Of a stretch of DNA of 64,000 nt, positions 34,101 to 49,100 are shown piece by piece. The stretch's first letter is position 1, and the number at the start of each line of letters is the position of its first letter. Location of the stretch: NCBI GenBank assembly GCA_040954595.2, contig CM082581.2, positions 5,022,001-5,086,000 on the forward strand. The letters are read 5' to 3'. The notes under the pieces are model-generated. The model worked only from the letters and a program-made list of their open reading frames with translations. It searched no databases and was not told the origin of the DNA. The position numbers and the translations under genes were made by a program. This DNA is from Balanoglossus misakiensis (taxonomy: Eukaryota; Hemichordata).

Positions 34101-37100
34101 GGCATGATATGTTACAAACTACAAACACTGAAACTGTGTTTGCCTTCGGGGAACAGCAGAGACGTGCAGTCGACCAATTATACAAGGTGGCAAAACTCTT
34201 GTTGAAACACAGACGCTGTTTTCGTCAAGTATGTCAAGTCGTACGCGCAAACCAGTGAACTTTCACACGTTTTACATTCAGAGCACCCGTTTAGTGTGCT
34301 AGTGAAAGAGTAGAAGGCATCTGAGGCTTATCTCATAGTGTTTTGGAACACAGATGTGTATAAATGCTATGATCACTGATGGAGCACTGTTTCACAGACC
34401 ACGATGACACGTCCTCAACATATGTAACAGTATGTCTGCAAGTGTCAACGCAAGAGATACTAACTCAAACTTGCTAAATACAGCATCATTCAGAGATCTG
34501 ACAATGTCAAGGTAAACTTGAAACAAAACTTAAACTCTTTTAGAGTGCTATTTTTATGCAATATTTGTTTATTCGAACAGGTCTGTTTATATTCATACTA
34601 GTTTAGACTACAGGGAAACAGTGAGTCTATTATTTGTTTGTTAAATCAACATGCTCATTTGAAGCATGAAGTGTCCTGTTGTTCTGTGCTATGCTATACA
34701 CCATGCAGTATGGCCATGCCTGCAATATGTCATCTTTAGTCCTGATAATTGTTTTAGATGAAAATTTAATATGATTGTCATTGTACTTCTTTGTTTATAC
34801 TTGTACAGAAGCGGGGAATATGTTTGGCTATAGTATACTGATTTGAAAGCGATTGACAGAACAAGTTGAAATAGTATAGGCAATAAGTTGAACAGTGTCA
34901 GAGGTGAACGCTTTGCAGCGAGTGTGTATATGGTTGTCTGTACAAAATGCTTTAAGGGATGAGCTGGGCTCTGCATGTTCAGACAGACAGACTTGGTCCA
35001 CATCCAATTTCCTTGGAGCCATCGATCAAATGAACTTTCAAAGGATGAAAATCATTAAGGTAGTTTTATGGGTGTCCTACCTCCGCCGAGAATCTATTTT
35101 GTGAGCGTGACTTCGGCGATCAATTTATGATCTGACAGGTTTTGTGCGAGGTCATTGAGAGGTGGGTACTGTATTGGCGTTTTGCTGACGAAAATTATGG
35201 CTATTCTTTTGGCGTTTGTTGTTGTAAACTTTAGTTTGGGCCGATTGACTGCCTGATTGTGTATTGGAAACACAGCCAGCATACTTGAGTGCGCAATCTG
35301 GCGTGGGGAAGACGCTGTTGACGTCTCAAGTGGCTGTGGACGTACACGAGAAACCGTTCCTTTTCTGGGAGCAGACTTTTCGCAGACTGTTTATTTTTGC
35401 GGTTCGTGGCTGTCACTTCGATGATTTTTTTACATTCAAGTCGAGTTTAAGGATTAATTGAGCGGCATAACATGGTAGGTCACGCTATTCATTGGACCTG
35501 AGCTCTTGCTGTCACCTACGTGCTGTCCGATTTTATTGTGTGTTAAAATCAGCCTTGAATTGTCTGGTCATCAAGTACAGGAGTTGTCCAAGTTCTCACA
35601 CGAGACCCATTGCTATCCCAATGAGTGTCTTGGGGGTTTGCGTGACAGTTTTATCTGTGCCCACCTTAACGTCAGAACAAAAAGAGCGTAATGGCCATAA
35701 ACGTAAAATATATTACGGCTTCTGTTTTACGTGTATGTTGTGGGCCTTTCATATGTGCTCATGGACGCAACTACAAAATTCTACAGTTCTTGGAAATTAA
35801 GACGATTTAATTATCAAAAATCTAAGTTTCAGTACACATTCTCAAAAAAGATCATATTTGCATCTTTGCAAATTGGCATATATGCGAACATGGTATTCGT
35901 CACCCAACGCAGTGAAACTTATTTTGATTTTTGACCGAAGCACTAACGTTTTAGAATACCATGGCTAGTGTGAATTAAAATCATTCCAGTGTGTGATTTT
36001 TTTCCCTTAGTGTCAACAATAATCAAGCAGACAATTTTTAAAGGAATTTGCTATTGAACATTTTGAAAGGATAAGTACTAGAAGTATGTGAGTGTTTGAA
36101 AGTTATTGTTGTGTTGGAATGGGTCGTTTTTTATGAGTTTTTTTGTTGTTGTGTGCCTTTGTAGTCGTGTCATTGCACTGGGCAGTAAATGATAAGAATC
36201 CTTCACTAGATGTCCCCTTTACCCTTTCACCTCAGAAAATATACCCATGGCAATAATTATATATCTTTAAAAAAATTGAAATGATTGATATTCAGAGCGT
36301 TATATTGGTTAAACTACCGTTGATAAACAATTTACATGTGAGGTTAAAGAGACCCGATTGGTAAAATGTAACCTGAATTTTTGAAACGCTTCCCTGTAAA
36401 GTTATTGGCTGGCGCTCACCTAGTTCAAGGTACACTGTGTTGTCAGTATAACCAAACAATGTATTGATGAAATCCAGAGACATCTAAGCATACAATAATA
36501 TTATCGTCTCAAATTTTCAGAATGTTACCTAAAAAAACTACACATTTGTCAAATGATGTTGCCAACTTTATCATAAAAAAGTGCTGACTACTAGGGTATG
36601 ACTTTAGCCGACTGAAATATTTTCCATTTTGTCTGTCGTACTGGGTGCACTGCAGTTGCTGTTCGTCGGACAGCCATAAACGTCTTCTTTAGATTGATGA
36701 TGAGTGGCCGGCTAAGACGAATGACTATTGATGTGCTGCAGGGTACAAAGGCTGTCTTGCGAGACAATTCAATCGCATACCAAGAAATCAGCTACCATGA
36801 TAGAGATTCAGCTAAGTCATGTGTCCTATCTACTGGCAATCTTCAGTTGCCAGGGATTTGGTCATCTGTTTGCTGATGGTATTAATAGACAAAAAATAAT
36901 GATGACAAGGATAATTAATTAATATATTTGTTGTTTTTTGTGATGACCAATTAAACTGATAAACCCTTATCTGTTAATATCCCTGTATATACTTGAAAGA
37001 GTTTGAATTTCTGAATTATCTGGTCTGGCTACAAGCGTCAAATTTTTCTGTGGGCTTGTCATAATTTATGACCTTTGCCCTCTAAAACTGCTGCCAAGAC

Positions 37101-40100
37101 AACCCAAGTACTGATCAGGTGGCTTGATTTTTACACAAGAATCAACGGAAAGAATTGCTCGACCCAATTCGGGAAGTGAGGGAATACTTCCAGCAGTTGT
37201 ATTTTGCATTCAGCGTTGACGTGTCAATTTACTGGAGAGAAAAAATTCAGTCAAGGCCTCTTTGTTTAACAGTCCAAAGTCAAGTTTGCACACGTGTAGA
37301 CCACTTAAGATTCCCCTAGTGATCGATGTACTGATAAATGTTTGTGAACAGTTGAGGTGGGTTCAGTTACATTTGAAACAATCCAACCAAACCTTTTGCA
37401 TTCCTACAAAATGTATTCCAAATTCTCTGTATGATCACAGCTTAAAACAATGGTGTGAACATATTTTTGTATTCAAGATGTATTCTTGTAGGACGAGGGA
37501 AAATCTGAAGTATGTGATTTCAAGTGTGAACAGGTTTGTAGTTGGAAAAAAAGAGCTTTTAACTTTAAGAGTGCCACAGCTAACGAACAAATGATCTGAT
37601 GTGGTTTTGCTGGCTATTCTACTGAAAACAATAGTTAGACCGTCTCTTTGTTTTATGAGTTAGTTGTTTGCTGACGAGGTCTTTGTGTTGTAAAGTACTT
37701 GTTTGCTGTGGTTGTTCATTGTGGTACTCTCAGATGTAAATGGATTCAATTGGATTAAGCAGTCCCCGGTGTTTTTGCATTGACCCATCTTGTAGAAATT
37801 CTCTGAGGCACATCGATATACATAATGATTAACCAACAGCATGTATAAAGAATTCTCTCCTCAAAAAATAAAACATGATCACCATATATCACTTAACATA
37901 TGTCTATACTGTATCAAAACATAAACTGATATTTTTTCCAAACTCCTTACCAAAAATGAATAAAGAAATTAAAATAATGTGTATTTTTACCAAAATCATT
38001 GATATTATTTAAGCCTGACTCTAATAATATGATTTTGGTATGTCTATTTTTTGCTGATGCATCACTAATGATATTGTTGCCTTTTGTGTATTGGGGCAGA
38101 ATACATTATTTTTTGATTGACAGATAATTATCACAATTTTACTTCCATTCACATTATTGGCATTGTCATGTCCGTAACATATGTTCCTTTGTCACTCAAA
38201 CCATGGGTATTAACACGTCACTGAATACGGCCCAGCTGATGTGTTAGGGATTTTCAGGTCTTGGGCCGGGTGTATTTTGTTTCATTGTAATTGTATAGAA
38301 ATCATTTTGTATACATTTGTCCAGCAAATTAGAACATCAATGAATTCAGTTATTATCTCAACATATGGAAGGTGTGTTCTGACCGCTTAGTACTTGGCAT
38401 GTATGGTTGGCCCAAGTTCACCTAAATCATATAAAAGTTAACAGGGCAACACAAAGATAATCTCTGTGTCACCGTATTTAATTGCATTTAATGCAGTGTG
38501 TCCTACATGTACTTTTCAGTGAAGTTGCTGTTTAAAAGTTTGTTTAAGTTCAATTTAACTTTCATCACCTAATAAACTGCGGAAATTTCAGATTGTACAA
38601 TGTACCATAGCTAGTAAATGTATGGTGATTATCAATGGTTTGCCTATCCATGATGTCAGTTCAGTTGTTGGGATTCAGAGCTTCATCACAGCTGTTGACT
38701 GCTATATGCTGGGTGTAGTGTTCAGTAAGAATTACCAAAATCCACAAATATGTTGCAGTTTTCAGTAATCTTTGATAATCTGTGCTGACTGCCAGTTCAT
38801 AAATTATAGTGTGAACTCACAAATGTCATTTTGTGAACTTTTAACTTTAAGATAGTATGGTGTTGTCATGGTTGCAGTTTAATAGTTTACAAGTACCAAT
38901 AGTAGTGTATTTTGGCTGCTATGAGTGAGGAATCATGCCAGCGTTAATTTCAAGAGTACCCATGTTATTGTATGCAAACTTTGATGTGCTAGTTCAAAAG
39001 TCACAATTCAAGTTGAGGAAAATCCAGTCAAGTATCAAATTCCAGGTATATTCTGTCAACACTGCAAGGACTGCCTGTGTCAAGAGACAAATAATTGCTC
39101 AGTCAGTGTATTAGCACCTTGCTTGATGAGTAAACACCGATTGTTTTTGTAACTGTCCACAAGTCTTGATTAGCAGACAATGCTGTTTGTGTACAAGAAA
39201 AGAGAAAATGGACTGTTTGAAAAAATATCAGATCTAGGGTACAATTATCACAGTGCCACGACTTTCTGGTAGGATAATGGCCGCCCTTCTCCCATTCAGA
39301 GTGGAATGTTTGTATTTAGATGTTTACGTTCGCAGAGTTTCAACTTGTTACAGACTTCAACATTTGTACAAGGTGAATTTGTTTGTCCAAGTGCAGTAGA
39401 GTCTAAGTAGGCCGCAGACAGAGTATGCATACCTTTGTCCGTACAACCTCTCCAAACTTGACACCGCAAACGCTTTACGTCCAAATATTTCGCAGTGCAG
39501 TGAGAACTTGTGGGTTTCGCTGTTTTATGACAGAAAAATCGCTTTTTGTACCGCCTTCTTAATTTTCTCTGACAAACTCAGCAGTCTGAAAAATGAGCAC
39601 AAGGTTACGAATAGTCCCACATAAGAATTCCTGCGGATACAGCAGTATGATTGTAAAGAACGTGACGTCTTGATTTAAGAAACACTAAAAATGTACAGGG
39701 CTGACCACCCCATTGGTTGGCCAAGGAGATGGTTTCTAAACCATTGGTGTTGATTATCAACATCGAAACACTGTGAAACACCTGAGGGCTGCAGAATAAG
39801 GTTAGAATGTGTCAAGTAATTACATCACCGATATACACATCTCACCTTCGAGGCTTTGAGTTGTTGTAATTGAAACATACAAGTAAACATATCGATTGCT
39901 ACACTCTAATATATACCATGTTGTTATTTATGGTTGATCTGTAAAATAACTGACAAAAAAGCTGTAAATTGACCCACAATACGATAAGAGCAACACTGAA
40001 CGCAAGATAGAGGAATCTGCACTTGCCGGACCCCCCTGGAATTAAAACCCTGCCGTGTACACGAGGTCAGAGGTCACGATGGGCTTAGCTGAATTGTTCC

Positions 40101-43100
40101 GACTCCCCTAGACACCACACATTTTACAGTTACCATAGAATTATTACCCCTGAATGTGTAGTGCGTTTCAAAGTAGGATTAGATTAAATAAAAAAAGGAT
40201 TTTGTGTAGATTTTTAATTTTCTAAAGCCTCAGTGGTAGGTTAACTGCGTGTCTGTACGTCTGAGCTGACCATGATTTCAATTCAAGTTCAGTTTCGAAA
40301 AGAAGTCAATCCAATTAAAAAATGCGTAGTCAGCTCATGATACGACCTAATGCAAGTCCTGAAAGGGCTGCGTTCTTTTGTCTTAAGAAAGGGCCCACTC
40401 GGGGGAATTATAGACTAATCAACAGGGAGCATTCAATGTGAGGTAGGTTGTTTAATTACATGCAGTGCTGGGAAGACTTAAAGAAAGCGATAGTGGGTGA
40501 TTTTATGGCGAGCGCTCCACCCATATTGTACAAACAGGACGGGCAGTATGGTCGCAATCAAAACATTGTCAATCACATGAAAATTTATCCGCGTTTGAAC
40601 TCAAACCCAGTGTGCGCTTTTGAGACGCTATTGTCGGCGCTCCCAGGGAGAGAGCTATTGACCGCACGCATAAATTCCAGTTGTTTTTGTCCGCCCATTG
40701 AGGTGGGGACTGTTGTTGGTGATTTATGCTGTGTTCGGCAATATATTGACCGAAAGAATTCAAATAGGATTTGGCCGCAGACTGTGCTGGTTGCGACGTT
40801 TTGAAGTTGAAAAACCTTTTGGTGAAAAGTTGTTAAAGTGTTAAATCATAGATTAGACATTTCACAGGTAAATGACCGTACTGTACTGAATGAAATAAGT
40901 TTAGGCCTTCATGAGGTTCTTGGAGTCTGATGTCATAGCAAAAAATCTTGTAGCGTTCACATAACATGTCCTTGATAAAGTTGGCATTCGTTATTCGGAA
41001 TTTTTTTATCAAAGAACGCAACAACCAACCTGAGATGCACAAAAGAATGCGAAGAAAGGTCATTGTTTATGTTTCCTGTGTTTATCACTTTTCGAGGGCC
41101 ATGTCATCTGTCGTCTATTATCGTATCTGACCTTTCCCCACCAAGATAAAATGTTAAATATTCATTTTCTGAACGACGTGTACTTAATTTCTGAAGGCAG
41201 TGAATTTTTTGCTTTGTCACCCTGTTGTGCGAGCTTACACAACCTCTGACAGAATGGAACGCCCCTGCAGCCCCTGTGAATGTAACGCCAAATGGAAGTT
41301 GACATACACATCCAAGTTCCGACAAGTGCGATAATTTCGGTCCTTGTTCGCCTAATGTTATCAAGTTGCCTGCTAGTTAGGGGATATGGATCCTGTAGAT
41401 TGACAAGGTCACATCAGGTCATGCTGGCTCTCTGCGGCGGGCAGTAGATTGGAATGCGTGTTGAAATACAAGTCAACGGTATGAACGTGCCGATATACTT
41501 GTGTGCACCAATAGTAGAGCATCTGTGCAGGGGTGGTTACAAAATAGGCTGATGTCAAGTTTTTAAGTGTTTTAATGTTTCTAACTTGAACTCAAGAAAA
41601 TAAGGAACTTAATGGTCTCAGTGAATGAGACATACTGGGGTGACATGGAGAGTACAAATTGAATATCATAGGTTGTTTCCAGTGAAGCCTTACAAGATAT
41701 TATAGGGTATCGTAAAACCAGATTCTGGACCCAACAAATCAACCCTCGCACACAATTAGTCTACAAATATAGTATATATACATGTAACTATTTTTTTAAT
41801 TTAAAGTAAATATTAAAATGCCATTGTAAAGAATAATCATGGGTTATCATTAGATAAAATCTGAATTTGACAAGTCAAAAGCTGCAATTATTATCTGTAA
41901 ATTGTATTAGATTTACTGCATTGTGACGTGTGTTCTCAGTTAGAAAATTATCAACATAATCTGTGGCTTGTTACTTCATCAGCCGACCGAATCAATCTTG
42001 TTTTATCTATTGAAATTTCAAGGGTTACATCAAAATCAATATGTCAGGTGGTTTTAATGCAGTATAGGGTACATGTTTATTTAAGTTGAAATGAAATTCG
42101 GGGTATCCTCAATTGATTATGTTTTTTTTTTATCACAAAATGATAAAAGGAGTTGATAAAAATCAATTACCACCTGCAGGATTCCACTTCTCAAAACCAA
42201 ACAGTCCGGAGTGTTTGAACAGAGTTGTAAATGAACTTAGAAAAGCGCCTTGTCATTTGCACAACTATTGCAAAGCATGTTGGAGCTGTCAAGGTGATAG
42301 GGCGAACATTCGTCGGTACTGGACTTCAAAATCTCTGAAGTGTATTTAATGATGATTTGTTGTTCTGTACTGTGTGTGCTTCTTGCGAAGTAAAGTCGGG
42401 ACGTGTCAAATGAATTAAGTTATCGCTTTACAAGGATTTAAGACGTTTTTGATGTAGTGCGTGGTTACCACTGGTTTGTGGTAACTAGGGAAAGACAAGG
42501 TACAGGGGTATAAATGGGGCTCAGTCGACCTAATCTGTGCTACAATTATACAGCTATTGTAGAGATAAACTTTGACAGCAACAGACCAGCGTGGACTGTT
42601 ATCACAGCAGTTTATGTACACCGTTCAACTTTTTATCATTCCCGTACTTTAAACGTGTTTGTCTTCTCAAAGGGGCCGATTTCAGTTTGTTAGGTCGGAA
42701 ATACCAGGCTTAGTGGCCGGCTTGAGTCCCTTCGTAATGTCATGAACATACAAAGTATGCATTGTGATTCTTAGTACTGAAAGAGGCTTATGGTGTTGTG
42801 TATTGCAGCGAATGTATGATGTAAATTTGTGAAGTTATACATAAAGATATAGCCCAGTCCCTATGTGTGAAATATTCATTTTCAAGAACATACATGTTTG
42901 ACAAAGAGACTAAAATCAGACAAATAAAGTGATTTTCAAAGAGACCAAAAACCAGACAAAGTGATTTTCTTTTTATACCACTCATAACATTCCTGCCCAC
43001 CGTTTATGTCAAATTCGTAAGATTCCATCTGTTAATTATCTGCCAGCTACTAATTGTTGCATTACGGTACCTGTATTGCATAACCAAGGGATATCTCCTC

Positions 43101-46100
43101 CCTGGTGACGCACATGCACTTTTGTTTTGAGGGGGGGGGGGGGGGTGTATGAGGATTTACGAACTGAATCCCTGCACAGCCAAGCCATGTGTTAGTTACT
43201 TGAAAATGTTTCTATAGTTGTCAGGCACAATGCAAGTTCATGTTGACCCTTCAGCCTATGGACTTTGGGATTTAGAGATAATCTGCTGGCATTACGATAA
43301 TTTCATGTTACTTTTTGAAACATCTTCAGTTCTGTCGTTAATCACTGTCAAAAGGCCAAGCTTATCTGTCCTCAAGTCCAAGAATGCATTGTTGGGACAT
43401 AAAAGACAAGAAAGTTCAGATGACCATGTGGGATTCAAAAGTATTTCCATGTGTGTTTTTCCCACCAACTCATCTCCTTCAACCCTTAAGAATTGGAACC
43501 ATGTTCTCCAAAATGCCATTTTGTATCTCTATGCAAAAAATGAATTGAAACTTAAAAATATCCTCATTCTTACAGCATGAGTCAACAAAATTGGTTATTT
43601 TTTTGAACAAAGAGAATTACAAGCGTACAAGGTTTCTGCGTTTTCCAAACCCTTGCCTCGCTTCACTTCCAAAGTATTCCGATACCACTAAAGCCCTTTT
43701 CACAGCACACAGCTTTACAGCGCTGTATGAATCTCGCGGTTGCAATTATGCGCTGCAGTTCAACCAGAAAGCTTGCCAATAGACTGTATGTCAGTTTATG
43801 GAGAACATAGCACTTAGTTTGGGGGGATCTATTGTACACCGTCAATACTTCTGCAACGAAATCTCTGTCATGGCATCTCCACTGTAGCCAAACTAATGGC
43901 CTCTTTGGCTTCTGTATCTGAAAGTAGTCGTGTTTGCATTCTCGCAAAATCTTCAGGTAGAGTAAGACTAGTACACACCTTGGAGACAGTTTATCAAAAA
44001 AATTAAAGTCCTCCAAATCTTTCAGTATTAAAATGTGTGTGGGGTCTTTGATATCAAAGAAGAAAACAAAGTGTTAAATTCACTATTTTTTCTCCATAGA
44101 GATAACACGGAGGTTGGCAGCCATTTTGAATTTCAAATTTCAGAAAATTGCTGTCTCATTCAAAATTTTGATGAAAAACTAAATAATAGAAATTACCTTG
44201 AGTAACTATGGAAATGCTCATTTTCAAGGCACATACTAACTCAACTAGTGACCTGACCTCTTTTTTGTGTCAAAACTGCAAGTGAGTGACGTGATGTTGT
44301 GAATTAGTTAAGGACACAGGTGTTGTCAACTGGTGTGAATTGCCCGAACTCCGACGATCGGTGTTTGTCAATAGACGCCCAGAGGACAACGTGTGTGGGC
44401 ATCCACTGAAGTTTGTTTACTTTTTCAATAAAATGTTCCTGGGATCTATTCTGTGTGCGAGAGATTCCCCCAAAGATGCCTGCCTGTGTGACAACCAGGG
44501 TTATTGTTGTCCTTTTGTGATTCTGTTCGTACGTGTGACAGTGAAAGTAGCCGAGTTTAGGGTTGTTCGGGTGTACGTGCGCGAGACAACAACGTGAAAC
44601 GACACAATGGGATGTCGTGTTTGCTGCAGGCGTCTTCATCAACATGGTTGACAACTGTTTCAGCCGTGTTTTGACCCGTTTGCCGACACAGTGTAATTTG
44701 GTATTCATGAAACATTCGAGACCTACACATGCAGCATTATAACGTATCTTTAAATAAAAAATAATACTGACAATAAGTCAATGATAGTCATGTTTTTACA
44801 GGTACAGAGTCCGTATTCAAATGAGCACAGTGCATTGATATGTTTCAAGGATGAAAAATGTTTCTTTTCAACACAGAGAATTGCTGCACTGGTACAGTTT
44901 TCAGGGTTGAAATCATGGTGCTTAAATTTTATATCTACTAAAACAGGACTGTCAAAATTCGAGAATTTCTAGTTTTCAAACTAAAAATCTGAGGGCATAG
45001 TACTATTACATGTACTTCAGTGTAGAGTAGCTTTGATATACTGGTAGACTTCAAACCAAGTAACTGACAATATTGTATCATTAGCATAGCAGTGTGTAAC
45101 TCTGGTTAGCTATGGCTCTATTTCACTTCTCATCAATGGAGGCGCTCATCATTGGTGAAATTCATAGAAGATTAACATTTGTACAACGTCAAATTCAGAA
45201 TAAAAGCTAATTTTGACTCTCCTTTTGTGTTTTGTTGTACAGGATGCAAGGAATGGAACTGGAAGAGGATCACTGCGTAGAGGGGGAAAGAATAAGGTGA
45301 CAACGGGTCTTGCAAAAAGTCTCTCCAAAGAGGTACGATAGTAAAACCATTCTGAGTGGCTGTGATATCTAAGGATGTTTCTCAGTGAATGTGTAGTACC
45401 GTCTTGTATGTTTGTTCTACATGAATTGTGAACGTTGGTGAAAAATTCATGTCCTCATTGTTTGTGGTAACAATGAGAGTTGTAATATTGATCAGTTGCT
45501 TGCATACTGACAGACCTGTTTGTGTGCAGTACTAGACGCCATTATCTGGAGACATATGACCTTGTCTTCAGAACATTCAAGAATTTCGGATTCTGGAAAA
45601 ACTGTTTGTTGGAATGAGGTCTGAACCAGTGAGGAGATCACATATAGTCTTTCATATCCGTTTTGGAAAGATTGTCTGTAAATAAAAACAACGGAATGAA
45701 AGCTTGCCGTTTAGTTGTTGCTCTCACAGGACCTGGTTACTGGTGTCATCTTCAGTCTGCAGTCTAGGTTTGTTCAGTTTTCGGTCATTAAAGGTCTATA
45801 TTTGAATCAGGGGCCAAAAATTTATCGGTCCGGAAATGTAGTTGGATGATTGGAATTTCACTCCCCTTGTCTACTGTACATCTGGGTGGGAGATCAACTC
45901 TGAAGGAAATAACATCCATGTGTCTGATGCTATAGATAGCAAAATACCCCAGTACGCCAGTGCTGTGACAAGAATGTTCATTCCTTTGATTTGAGTCAGT
46001 AGTTGCCAGTAGTTTGGATGTGATAGGATTGCTTTGCAGTATGGTCTAAACCCCTACAAAAATTCATAAATGTTCATTATCAGAGCAAAAGGGGTGTGAA

Positions 46101-49100
46101 GAAACATATTATCATAAAATATCAACAAATAATCAGTTTTAGGTTAAAATTATTGAAAGGGATGGGGAAATTTTAAGGTTGTAGCTGATTGGTCAGTGTC
46201 TGAGAAACATGTCCATCTTGCTGGGTAGCAGCCAATCATTGTAAAGCTTTGATACTTCCATTTGTGTCCACTGACCATTGCAGAAATACAGTAATCAAGT
46301 ATGCCACATCAGCTCGTTGCCCCAAATAATCCTCACATTTGCATGTAGACATGATAGCAGTGTTGATGACGACTATAAAGCGATATAGCAAATCCTTTGG
46401 CGCCCATTTTACACCACAAGTCTATGAAATTCACATTTATCAAAATTCAATCAGAGCATACTTGTTTATTTGGTAGTCACAAAGATATGGGCACTCGTAT
46501 TGTGTTCATAAAAATCGAGGTAACAGAATAATTTTTTCAAGTTAAGGAGAAATTAATAGACACAGTTGTGAGACTGAATCCAGTAGTTTGACTTTGTGGA
46601 CATTTTTGGACCATACTCATTGTCCTGAAAAGACCCATGGAGCCTTAAAGTGGCACTTGATGTGAATTTGTTTGTCAAATAAAAATTCATGACCCAGCAA
46701 TAGGGCTCCTGGAAGTCAATATGACCTTTATCGTTTAAATGTTCGACATCTAAACTTAAAGTGAAGTTGGAGATAGTGTCTCTGACTTTTTACCTTTAGA
46801 GCAAGGCTCATGTGGCCATGACACTGAACTTGGCAATACCACGCCCATATACACAAACTAACAACATGTATTGTTAATGTGTATCCACTGTGACCAGGCG
46901 TAGTAATCAAATTAACGGAGACCTTGAATTTAATTTAATAAATGGCAGATTTTAGGTCAGATACCAGCATAGAAAAGGCTAGTTCTAAAAAGACATTGGA
47001 TATGAACTTTAAAAGTTTCTTGGTCATTTGATGAGCACAGAGAGGTATACAGGGTGGCAGCTATTTATCTCCACTGATGTTCATGGTACCCGGAAAACTT
47101 TATGCATGTGTATTAATTTATGTCGTTCGCAAAGAAACTTTTCCAATTCCTCTGATTGAGACAATTTCCAAAACTAAAAATTATCCCATCAGTAGTCTAT
47201 AGCAAATGTGATATTCGGGAAAATCCTCACAATTATATTTCAAAAGAACAAGACACCATCCTATGAAGGCTGGCTGCCATTCAGTCACCAACTGACAAAA
47301 GCAAATCAAATTGTAAAGGCTGCACACAGATGTGTTGCATAATACATCGTTTGTCATCAATAATTATTGAAGAATAAATTGTCATTTTTAATTAGCAAGT
47401 GTTGACAGTACAGAGAGTGTGGGTGAAAACATAATGTGCTGGTTGGAGATGCCCTGTGACATATTGGGTTCCATTAATCAATTTACTGTGCATTATTCTC
47501 CCCTAATTCACAACGCTGTTTACATTAAATGCTGAATAGTTTCAAACAATTACAGTTTTAATAACCATCAACTTTGAAAAACACTGGATTTTGATGTGAT
47601 GTGATATGGACTGTACATGACTTCTTATCTAACTGAATGACCACTTGAAAAACTGCCAAGTGTCAAATGAACATTCTTGTTTTATTTCAATGCTGGAGAA
47701 AAATACATAAAAAACACTACCTTCTTTGTGTGTATGCTGCTAAGTGTCCGTCAATATTTTCGAAACATTGGAAATTAACTTCAGGGCAGCACTAAAAATT
47801 TGTCCTGCTATCAGAAAAAATAGATTATTTTGTGAAAGGATTTCGCCAGTTTGAACTGTGTCACTCAATAAAAGTTTTTAACACATTCGCTGCCTCTGGG
47901 CATTCCTTCCGTGACCTCAAGTGCACTGGATGTATTTTGTCGACCGGGTCTGATGAGACATAACATCTGCACAGTGGGGGTTGCCACCGTTGGTTCGCAA
48001 TCCTTGAGGCAGTTCAAAGATCTCTCGTCTCTCTCGTCGTATTTCAACATGTGTACAGATGTGATGACAAATAATGTTGCACGGATTTACAGTCAGAGGC
48101 CGGGCAGATGTGTTTCCGCGATCTGCTGTATGTCGCAAACCCAGTTCACGAGAGACATTTCAGCTCAACTATTACAACCCTTGTATATAATCAACCCGTC
48201 TTAATCTGATCCAGACCTATTCAAACCTCACTTTTAATCATAATTCTCATCATCCATTCAACATCCGTTTTAATTTCATAACAACAGATGCAAGTCTAAT
48301 CATTGAACAAATCTGAGATACCTCGGAATGAAGAACTAGTTTCATTAAAAGCCAACCTATTTGTTCTGTAATCTTTTCCTCATGCAAATCCTGACATCAT
48401 ATAATGAATGGAATGCATTCTTCTTGCTTAAGCCTCATACTTATCTTTCGTATCCATGAACTGCAATCAAACCAGATCCATCAAAACACGGCAAATTCAG
48501 AACTAATGACAAAGTGTGATCTGTTTTCAGTGGATAATCAGGCCACAAGTCTTCTTAAAGTTACAATGGCATATCGTGGAATTGTTTGAGTCCAATTAAT
48601 TAATTTCATATTACGGTAATATGAAAATACAAAACGGCGCAATGAAGAAACTTGTGACTGTTTGCTGGTGCTTTGGTGATGAAAATTGAATGCTGTTTAC
48701 CTATATGGTGTAAAAATGAAACAATGGAAAAATATATACCGGTAGTGCACATGGAAGCCAGAAAAAGTTACTGTCGTTCCACACTCACAGTCAGTTGAGG
48801 TTCCTGACGTGGCAGTTTAATACTGTTACGATACCTAACCTGTGCAAGCTGTTTACCCATTTCCAAACCTTTGCGTGTATAACAAACAGGCAAACAACAT
48901 GCAGTCCCTGTATTCAAAAAATTGTGAAGACCGCGGTTGCAAAAAAATTCTAGTGTGCTAATTTGCATTCAGGATAGTAGCAGGGGAAATTCTGTTCTTC
49001 GTTTCTCAGCGAGGATTCCTTTGTTGGGCATTCCGTCCACTGTTAAAATTGCATACCATACTTATATGCATTCAACACCACTGCTTTTACATAGAGCTGC

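Noticed and set aside
44304-44708. 134-residue minus-strand open frame in RGS12 intron 1
   Set aside because: No recognisable domain, signal or splice partners; treated as a chance frame.
46399-46404. GGCGCC in RGS12 intron 2 (also 5574, 15424 and 61809)
   Set aside because: Isolated six-base cores that lack the full TGGCGCCA; two are in coding sequence, so they were not counted in the palindrome cluster.
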